NCBI GenBank assembly: GCA_964452645.1
Contig: CAYVMO010000005.1
Coordinates: 75,660 to 139,659 of the forward strand
Length of the DNA stretch: 64,000 bases
Direction: 5' to 3'
DNA from: CAYXTW01 sp964452645
GTDB taxonomy: Bacteria; Zixibacteria; MSB-5A5; GN15; PGXB01
The notes below the pieces were generated by a model. The model was not told the DNA's origin and searched no databases. It saw only the letters and a program-made list of their open reading frames with translations. Below are positions 58,425-64,000 of the stretch, piece by piece. Both the position numbers and the translations under genes were made by a program. Positions within the stretch are counted from its first letter, which is position 1, and each line of letters begins with the position of its first letter.

Positions 58425-60278
58425 TTATCTTATAGTTTTCAAATATGCGGCAAGGTTTACTTTTTTATTGGTTATGTGTAGTTTTTGCCGGATCTTGTTG
58501 CGCTGTTTTGATATTGTCTGCTCGGATCTGTTGAGCGTATTGGCTATTTGCTTTGTTGTCAAGCCATTTCTAATCAAGTTGCATATTTCTATTTCTCTGG
58601 GAGACAACATATTAGATCTTGATTCCAGAATACTTAGGAAGGGGGAAGCAATATCCGCCAGATTGTCCCTTAAAACCGGGAGAAGATGTTTATTTCTAAT
58701 GTCGGCCTTGCTTTTCAGCTGTTCAATAATCGGCATTACAATGCTATCTATATTACTCTGGATTTGTAAAGCGATCTGCCTTTTTTCTTCTTCAATCTGA
58801 TTTAGGATTTCCTTGAGGGCAGCATTCTTTTGGTTAAGAGCTTCTCTTTCGGCAAGGAGTTCTTCGTTGACCAGAGCCAATTGTTTGGTTCTTTCCTGGA
58901 TACGTAATTCAAGGGCGGATTGGGCCTCCTGAAGAGCCAATTGCGTATTCTTAATTTCGGTGATATCAGATACAATCCCGTTAATTCTGAATAACTTTCC
59001 GTCCGGGGTAAATTCGATTGTCTTGATATCTCGCATCCATATAATTTTCCCATCTTTACGGATGACTCTGTATTCAGTAATTATGGGCCTATTGCTCCGA
59101 TGTGATCTGATAAAATCGTCGACTTCTTTAAATACTCTCTCGCGATCATCGGGGTGGGTTATGCTTCGGGTAAATTCCTTTGGCTTGGTTTTGATTTCAT
59201 CTAGAGTATAACCGGTTTGCTTTTTAAAGGATGGTGATATAAAATCATAAGATTCACCCATGGGATCGTAGCGATAAATTACGTCTGTGATAGCTGATTG
59301 AAAAGCTTTAAATTGCGCCCTGCTCTCCTGAAGCGACTTTTCTGCAAGGACGCGGTCGGTGATATCGACAGTTGTTCCGAAGGCTCCCGTGTATTTGTTA
59401 TCGGTATTAAAGCGGGGGTAGCTGGTTACTTTAAGTATCTTATCATAGCCTTTTGCGGATCGAACATTTATCCTATATGATGATATTATATTTTTTTTAC
59501 GGGCCTCGGTCTGTGTGCGGATAATATCTTGCTGTTCAGGTTTGAGATAATCAAATAGGCTCTTTCCGATAACATTATTCTCATTGGTTTCATCGAGAAT
59601 TCTGGCAAATGAAGGATTACATTCGACTATTGTTTCCTTTTCGTCGACTAATGCAACACCCTCCTGTAAAGAATTAAAAAGCTCTTTATACCTGGTTTCG
59701 GACTCCCTTAGGGCCTTTTCAGATCTATAACGCTCGATCGCTACACAAATTGTATTTGCGGCTGACTGTAGCAGGCTGACTTCTTTATCATTCCATTCAA
59801 GTTCTTCGGTGCAGCCGTCGAATCCAATAAATCCATACCATTGGCCAAAAACCATTAATGGCAGGGCCATTATCCGTATTATTCCTTGTGGGGCAAGGAT
59901 CGCTTGTTCGCATTCAGGAAAATCCGCCACCGCACCGCAAATAATACCCTGCGCAGACAAGATATCAGCCCAGCGATCCATACCGCCGCCCGCCCAGGGA
60001 AAATCCTTGCAGTCGGGATTATTAATCTGGGGTTCAATTCCCTTGGCGCAGTCTTCAAATTTTTGGCTGGTTAGTAGTGCACCGCTGGGATCTTTATGAT
60101 TTTCAAATATATAACAGCGGTCGGCCTCGGATACAACTCTAAGGCGGTGAACAATCCAGGAAAGAACTTTATTTGAGTCAATACTGCCTGCCAATTTGGC
60201 AGAAATCTCGGCAAGACACTCTAAGTAGAGGCTTCGCTTCTTCAGGGTCCCGACATCAATTTTCTTTATTGCATCCAA
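58425..60278 (-). CDS. GAF-PAS-PAS sensor with LuxR-type HTH output
   Basis: This is a 617-residue soluble one-component regulator. An N-terminal GAF domain is at about 15-185 (CYIFENHKDPSGALL; WYGFIGFDGCTEELEWNDKEVSLLQSAAN). A first PAS domain is at about 195-315, and a second PAS with PAC at about 325-440 (IYRYDPMGESYDFISPSFKKQTGYTLDEI). A coiled coil is at about 440-510. A GerE/LuxR HTH is at 550-617 (LSPREIEICNLIRNGLTTKQIANTLNRSEQTISKQ). There is no kinase or receiver domain. GAF may bind a small ligand or haem-like group; Cys-rich VADFPECE and CKDFPW near the GAF are notable. The target genes are unknown. Confidence 0.88.
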   Translation of the reverse strand: MDAIKKIDVGTLKKRSLYLECLAEISAKLAGSIDSNKVLSWIVHRLRVVSEADRCYIFENHKDPSGALLTSQKFEDCAKGIEPQINNPDCKDFPWAGGGMDRWADILSAQGIICGAVADFPECEQAILAPQGIIRIMALPLMVFGQWYGFIGFDGCTEELEWNDKEVSLLQSAANTICVAIERYRSEKALRESETRYKELFNSLQEGVALVDEKETIVECNPSFARILDETNENNVIGKSLFDYLKPEQQDIIRTQTEARKKNIISSYRINVRSAKGYDKILKVTSYPRFNTDNKYTGAFGTTVDITDRVLAEKSLQESRAQFKAFQSAITDVIYRYDPMGESYDFISPSFKKQTGYTLDEIKTKPKEFTRSITHPDDRERVFKEVDDFIRSHRSNRPIITEYRVIRKDGKIIWMRDIKTIEFTPDGKLFRINGIVSDITEIKNTQLALQEAQSALELRIQERTKQLALVNEELLAEREALNQKNAALKEILNQIEEEKRQIALQIQSNIDSIVMPIIEQLKSKADIRNKHLLPVLRDNLADIASPFLSILESRSNMLSPREIEICNLIRNGLTTKQIANTLNRSEQTISKQRNKIRQKLHITNKKVNLAAYLKTIR

Positions 60279-60572
60279 AATTTCAAATTCCAGATATTTC
60301 TATGCCACAATAAGACTTTTTAAAGCCGATTTCAATCAAAAAAAACGGCGGTCAAAATTAATGTATATTGTCTAAGTTGGCAATAGGCAAAAGATTCGGT
60401 TTAATTTTGAAAATTATTGGACAAATCATGTTGCAACGGCTGATAATTTGCCTAAGATTTGACGATGTTCCGACCGACATACATCTTTTGCAGCGATTGA
60501 TATCATGGTTAATATTATGCGGATTGAGTTTTCCAGATAAATGGGCATATTTGCTCGGTGACAGTTTTTGTC
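60279..60572. other. Intergenic stretch, nothing recognised
   Basis: No gene or clear hairpin is seen between the divergent GAF/PAS gene and the promoter of the short HTH gene. Confidence 0.4.
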
Positions 60573-60601
60573 TTGACTATCATGAACATTTTGCGCATAT
60601 T
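60573..60601 (+). promoter_or_regulatory. Candidate promoter for the short HTH gene
   Basis: TTGACT (60573-60578) and CATATT (60596-60601) are 17 bases apart. The start point near 60608 precedes the ATG at 60624 by a leader just long enough for AGGAGA. Confidence 0.45.
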
Positions 60602-60623
60602 GGTCGAAACCAGGAGAGACAAC

Positions 60624-60869
60624 ATGAAATCGGTTCAAAGAATTATTTTAATCCTGAAATTGCTGGAAATGGGCCAACGGCTTACGAAAGAGGATATTGC
60701 CCAGCGTTTTCGGACGTCGGTTCGCACCGTTTATCGTGATCTGAACCTGCTCAAAAGCCTGAATATCCCTATGCGCCAAGACAATGGCTTTTATTCACTT
60801 AACAAAAGCGCATGGAAGAGATGGACTAACCGACACGTCGGGCAGGCGATTCGAAAATCAAGGAAATAG
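60624..60869 (+). CDS. Short HTH protein resembling the N-terminus of WYL/DeoR-type regulators
   Basis: This is an 81-residue protein with a helix-turn-helix domain filling residues 1-55: SVQRIILILKLLEMGQRLTK, EDIAQRFRTSVRTVYRDLNLL and MRQDNGFYSL. This is the HTH_11 pattern at the start of WYL-domain regulators, which are normally about 300 residues. Here the sequence ends 26 residues later in basic residues, so the ligand-binding part is missing. It may be a true stand-alone DNA-binding protein, since promoter and AGGAGA ribosome site are good, or a truncated gene. Confidence 0.7.
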   Translation: MKSVQRIILILKLLEMGQRLTKEDIAQRFRTSVRTVYRDLNLLKSLNIPMRQDNGFYSLNKSAWKRWTNRHVGQAIRKSRK

Positions 60870-60990
60870 CCTATATTCCGGTCGGATTTATTCTTCCGTA
60901 TTCAAAAGAAAGTCCCCGCTGTCTCCTGTTTGTGGCTAAGATTAAGGAGAAAATTATCAATATGATATTATAGGTAGATTTTATTTTGCT

Positions 60991-62181
60991 CTATTTCTGT
61001 ACCTTTATGGAATCTGCCTTTTTTATCCTTCCGCCAGGTATGAGTACCGCTATTGTTTCTTGAATTGTTTTCCGATCAACATGGTTTCTTAGTAATCTGC
61101 GTACTGAAAGACTGACTTGCTGATCCTTTGCGGCTAATAGAACGCCCTCTCTGGTACATATATCGCGAGCAAGGACCATGGAATCGTTCAGATCGCGGAT
61201 ATTGACAACTTTCGACTGCATTTCGACCTTCGCTACCTGAATATCACGCAGCGACTGTAGAATACCGGGATGGTAGCTGCTACTGCCGGACTTCATTTCG
61301 CCAAGGGCCTGTGTCGCGGACCTGCCCCGTGAGATCAGGCTGTCAAAATCCAGGGCGGCTTTCAATAATTGGGCTCCAAGCAGTCCCGGGTCCGACCGCA
61401 ATATGTCATCTTCCGATGCAGTCCTTTGAATTTCTGTTAGCTGGCCGGATACCATTTCAGACACTTTTTCAAGTCTGGGTATATTGGAGAGCAGCTGTTT
61501 TCCAAGTTGAGGATGATCCCTGAACATTTTCAGCTCATCTTCAGATAAGTCATCTTTTGCATAGACTCTTGACAGCGTATCGGACGGCACGGCGACACAT
61601 CCGATTTGCGAAAGCATTGCCGCCAATTCATACTGCCAGATATCTTCAATATTCAAACGCTTGCATATTTGACTGACATAGTTCTGAATTCGGGATGTTC
61701 TGCTAAAGGCAATCGGATTTACCAGTTCCAGAATATTCGTCAATACTTTCACGCATCCTTTAAGCGTATTTTCAAGTAGGTCTCGCTCAGCCATAACCAG
61801 ACGATATTGTTTTATTCCATCCCTCAAAGCCCATTCCATGGTCGCTTTCTGGCAAGGTTTTGTCAGGAATCGGAAGATATTACCCTCGTTTACCGCATGC
61901 ATTGCGGTTTCAAGATCGGCGTTACCGGTTAGCATCATACGAACCGCATCCGGGCATACTTGACTGGCCCTGACAAGAAATTGGATTCCGTTCATTTCGG
62001 GCATACGCATATCAGAAACAATGATTGCAAATGATCCATCCTCTTGCAGCGCACGCAATCCGTTTTGACCGCCTTCAGCGGTTGCAATATTAAACATTCC
62101 CCGAAGTTGCCGTTTAAGTCCGGCAAGTACATTCTCTTCGTCATCAACGATCAGGATTTTTTCAATATATTGTTCGCTCAT
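60991..62181 (-). CDS. Response regulator with degenerate HD-GYP-like domain
   Basis: This is a 396-residue protein. The receiver domain has Asp57 in IVSDMRMPEMNG. The second domain aligns with RpfG-type HD-GYP cyclic-di-GMP phosphodiesterases, but the HD motif is lost: AMLSQIGCVAVP replaces the usual ALLHDIGKIGIP. A DHPQLGKQLL helix remains, while the HHE and GYP motifs are gone. It is likely a binding or signalling protein without phosphodiesterase activity. The ATG at 62181 follows GAAAGGG and overlaps the stop of the HDOD gene (ATGA), so the two are coupled. Confidence 0.85.
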   Translation of the reverse strand: MSEQYIEKILIVDDEENVLAGLKRQLRGMFNIATAEGGQNGLRALQEDGSFAIIVSDMRMPEMNGIQFLVRASQVCPDAVRMMLTGNADLETAMHAVNEGNIFRFLTKPCQKATMEWALRDGIKQYRLVMAERDLLENTLKGCVKVLTNILELVNPIAFSRTSRIQNYVSQICKRLNIEDIWQYELAAMLSQIGCVAVPSDTLSRVYAKDDLSEDELKMFRDHPQLGKQLLSNIPRLEKVSEMVSGQLTEIQRTASEDDILRSDPGLLGAQLLKAALDFDSLISRGRSATQALGEMKSGSSSYHPGILQSLRDIQVAKVEMQSKVVNIRDLNDSMVLARDICTREGVLLAAKDQQVSLSVRRLLRNHVDRKTIQETIAVLIPGGRIKKADSIKVQK

Positions 62182-63398
62182 GGTGATACCCTTTCTTCGA
62201 TGCGTTCTATCTGAAGGCATTCCAGTAGATGGGGCAGTTGATCGATAAGATCGAGAGCCTCAAGATACTCAATATCCAGAGTAGATAATAATTCACTGCC
62301 ATCAACCGGTCTTAAATTATCAATCGCATTTGCAATATAAACGGCTGAGAGTATATTCTTGGTGGGTTGCGATGCATGCCGAGGATTGTGATGAAACACT
62401 ACCGCCTCCAATATTGGATCATGCAGTCCCCACAGAGAAAGCAAATGTGCCCCGATCTCACCATGATTGGCGCCAAGTATCACGCTTTCAGCCACGTGTG
62501 GCTGTAATGATTTATCCTGTGCTATTTTGATTGCCGTATTCATCTCATCTTTGAAGCTGGCCAGCATTACCAATTTACCGATATCGTGTAGCAATCCTGC
62601 AATCAACGAATTTTCAGTATCCCGTTTTTGTAAACCGATCTCATCAGCAATTTTCTTAGCGTAGCAGCCGACGGCTATGCTGTGCTTGAAGATAGATTCC
62701 AGCGAATTATTGGAAATGCCTGCATCCCTAAACTGATCATGAACGCCAGCGGTTAGCACAACACCCTGAACAGTATTCAAACCCAGGTAGTTTACAGCTT
62801 GTTTCACGCTTTCGAGGTGTTGAGGCAATCCAAAAAACGCTGAATTGACGATTTGTAAAAGCTTTGCACTTAGACTGATATCCTTATCGATCAACCTGGC
62901 TATACTATCAATAGATGCAGCTTCGGACTGAAGTTCATGGATAATCTCATTATAGATGTCAGGGGGGCTTGGCAGTGTTTTAATCGAGGCAATTCTGGTA
63001 TGCAATTTTGGGTTAGAAAGGACGTGATGAAGCCCGAAAGAACTGTTTATGTAACGTTTCAGAATATCGGAATCACACGGCTTTGCAATATACTGATGAG
63101 CATTGCCAACCGTCTGTAAAACAAGTTCTCTATTTGAATGACCCGACAACATGAAACGAATCATTCCCGGATAAAGCCTGGCAACTTCAGTAAGCAACCG
63201 GGCGCCGTTCATTTCCGGCATCATCATATCGGAGACAATAAGATCGAAGGATTGTTTCTTCATAATTTCAAGGGCTTCTTTGCCGCTTTCACAGAATGTC
63301 ATGTCCCACTCATCCTTCAATTTATGTAGAGAGCGGCGCATTCCTGCCAGAATATTTGGCTGATCGTCGACAAAAAGAATACTTTTTTTATGTTCCAT
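62178..63398 (-). CDS. Response regulator with HDOD domain
   Basis: This is a 406-residue protein. The receiver domain (1-120) has Asp57 in IVSDMMMPEMNG and Lys in IAKPCD. An HDOD domain follows at about 150-350 (LPSPPDIYNEIIHEL; KDISLSAKLLQIVNSAFFG; LIAGLLHDIGKLVM; GANHGEIGAHLLSLW). HDOD proteins act in signalling, often in motility or stress, usually without proven enzymatic activity. The ATG at 63398 has GGAGGG upstream. It lies between a histidine kinase and the degenerate HD-GYP regulator, so the three probably form one pathway. Confidence 0.92.
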   Translation of the reverse strand: MEHKKSILFVDDQPNILAGMRRSLHKLKDEWDMTFCESGKEALEIMKKQSFDLIVSDMMMPEMNGARLLTEVARLYPGMIRFMLSGHSNRELVLQTVGNAHQYIAKPCDSDILKRYINSSFGLHHVLSNPKLHTRIASIKTLPSPPDIYNEIIHELQSEAASIDSIARLIDKDISLSAKLLQIVNSAFFGLPQHLESVKQAVNYLGLNTVQGVVLTAGVHDQFRDAGISNNSLESIFKHSIAVGCYAKKIADEIGLQKRDTENSLIAGLLHDIGKLVMLASFKDEMNTAIKIAQDKSLQPHVAESVILGANHGEIGAHLLSLWGLHDPILEAVVFHHNPRHASQPTKNILSAVYIANAIDNLRPVDGSELLSTLDIEYLEALDLIDQLPHLLECLQIERIEERVSP

Positions 63399-63500
63399 TG
63401 TGCCCTCCTGTTTGTTTTTGTGCATTACTTCGTCACAATTCGTGATTCTGAATGGAAGCCATCCGAAACGGCTTTATCATCTATAAAAAAACGTTGCACA

Positions 63501-64000
63501 TTAAACCTCCACAGCCTGCCGGGCATTAATCGGTATACGGATAATAAAGGTAGTCCCTTTGTTTTCTTCAGTTTCGAATTCCAGACCGCCTTCATGTTTT
63601 TCAACGACAATCTTGCGGGCAATAGCCAAACCTTGCCCCGTACCCTTCCCGACATCTTTTGTCGAGAAGAAAGGATCGAAGATGCGATCTTGAATCGATT
63701 GAGGAATTCCTGTGCCGGTATCACCGATTTTAATGATGACATTGTCGTTATCCTGCAGAGTAGCAACGGTGATAGTCCCTTTGCCGGCCGAAGCATCACC
63801 GACTACATCGGCAATTGCGTGGGCAGCATTAATAAGTAGATTAACGAATACCTGGTTTAAATCGTCACGATAACACTCAATTTCGGGTAGGTCTGGACAA
63901 AAATCGATTTTAATATCGGCAACATATTTCAATTCATTATGGGTGCCCGTCAGACAACTGGCCAGCATGTCATTGATATCAGAGAGAGATTTTTCGCCTT
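63501..64000 (-). CDS. Sensor histidine kinase, C-terminal ATPase part (cut by window edge)
   Basis: Reverse-strand frame open to the right edge, so the N-terminal sensor and His domain lie outside. The visible 166 residues are a HATPase_c domain: N-box DLNQVFVNLLINAAHAI, IGDTGTGIP, FDPFFSTKDVGKGTGQGLAIA, and GTTFIIRIPI at the end. The type is that of NtrB/hybrid kinases. It lies 102 bases upstream of the HDOD response regulator, its likely partner. Confidence 0.9.
   Translation of the reverse strand, partial: GEKSLSDINDMLASCLTGTHNELKYVADIKIDFCPDLPEIECYRDDLNQVFVNLLINAAHAIADVVGDASAGKGTITVATLQDNDNVIIKIGDTGTGIPQSIQDRIFDPFFSTKDVGKGTGQGLAIARKIVVEKHEGGLEFETEENKGTTFIIRIPINARQAVEV

Overview
The window looks like a chromosome segment from an uncultured bacterium of the Fibrobacteres-Chlorobi-Bacteroidetes side of the tree, most like candidate phylum Zixibacteria. 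This is inference. The supporting signs are large secreted proteins that end in dockerin repeats (N-I/V-FDVTYLI..YL type) or in a FlgD/Por-like sorting domain, the order rpsF-rpsR-DUF2232-rplI-DUF151, a Cys/His-type S18, and a SecA with a long insertion and a C-terminal zinc motif. GC is moderate and coding density is high. No rRNA, insertion sequence or CRISPR array was seen.

Layout. 1-7.4 kb: YchF, Lon, the NAD(P)HX repair enzyme Nnr, a secreted beta-barrel protein, a HAD hydrolase and thioredoxin-type ArsC. 7.4-14.1 kb: SecA, an exported thioredoxin/TPR protein and, divergently, a copper P-type ATPase. 14.1-21.4 kb: a long forward run with Pth, S6, S18, a DUF2232 membrane protein, L9, a DUF151 nuclease, a TPR/ligand-binding protein, three unknown small proteins and a methyltransferase. 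21.5-27.4 kb: a reverse run with a large surface protein, three methyltransferases and PhzF. 27.6-29.0 kb: a tyrosine phenol-lyase. 29.0-32.5 kb: a low-GC accessory patch with an odd tRNA-like sequence, DinD, a coiled-coil/winged-helix protein and small orphan proteins. 32.7-37.8 kb: a secreted protein of about 1,700 residues with a PQQ-type propeller region and a dockerin.

37.8-41.1 kb holds the most striking regulatory find. A consensus promoter drives a 35-residue leader peptide with four Cys codons within six, then mutually exclusive antiterminator and terminator hairpins, then a cystathionine beta-synthase/cysteine synthase and a cystathionine gamma-lyase/synthase. This is the architecture of a ribosome-mediated cysteine attenuator.

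42.5-56.2 kb is a metal-resistance region. It has an NfeD-like protein, a copper/silver ATPase with two YHS and two MHP-type metal-binding modules, an NtrC-type regulator with its kinase, and divergently a CusC-CusB-CusA efflux system. Two sigma-54-like promoters face away from each other across tandem palindromes, so the regulator probably controls both its own operon and the efflux operon, as in the ZraSR arrangement.

56.7-64.0 kb carries a small beta-barrel protein and a signalling cluster: a CheY-like protein, a GAF/PAS/LuxR-HTH protein, a short HTH protein, an HD-GYP-like response regulator that has lost its catalytic motif, an HDOD response regulator and the C-terminus of a histidine kinase cut by the window edge.
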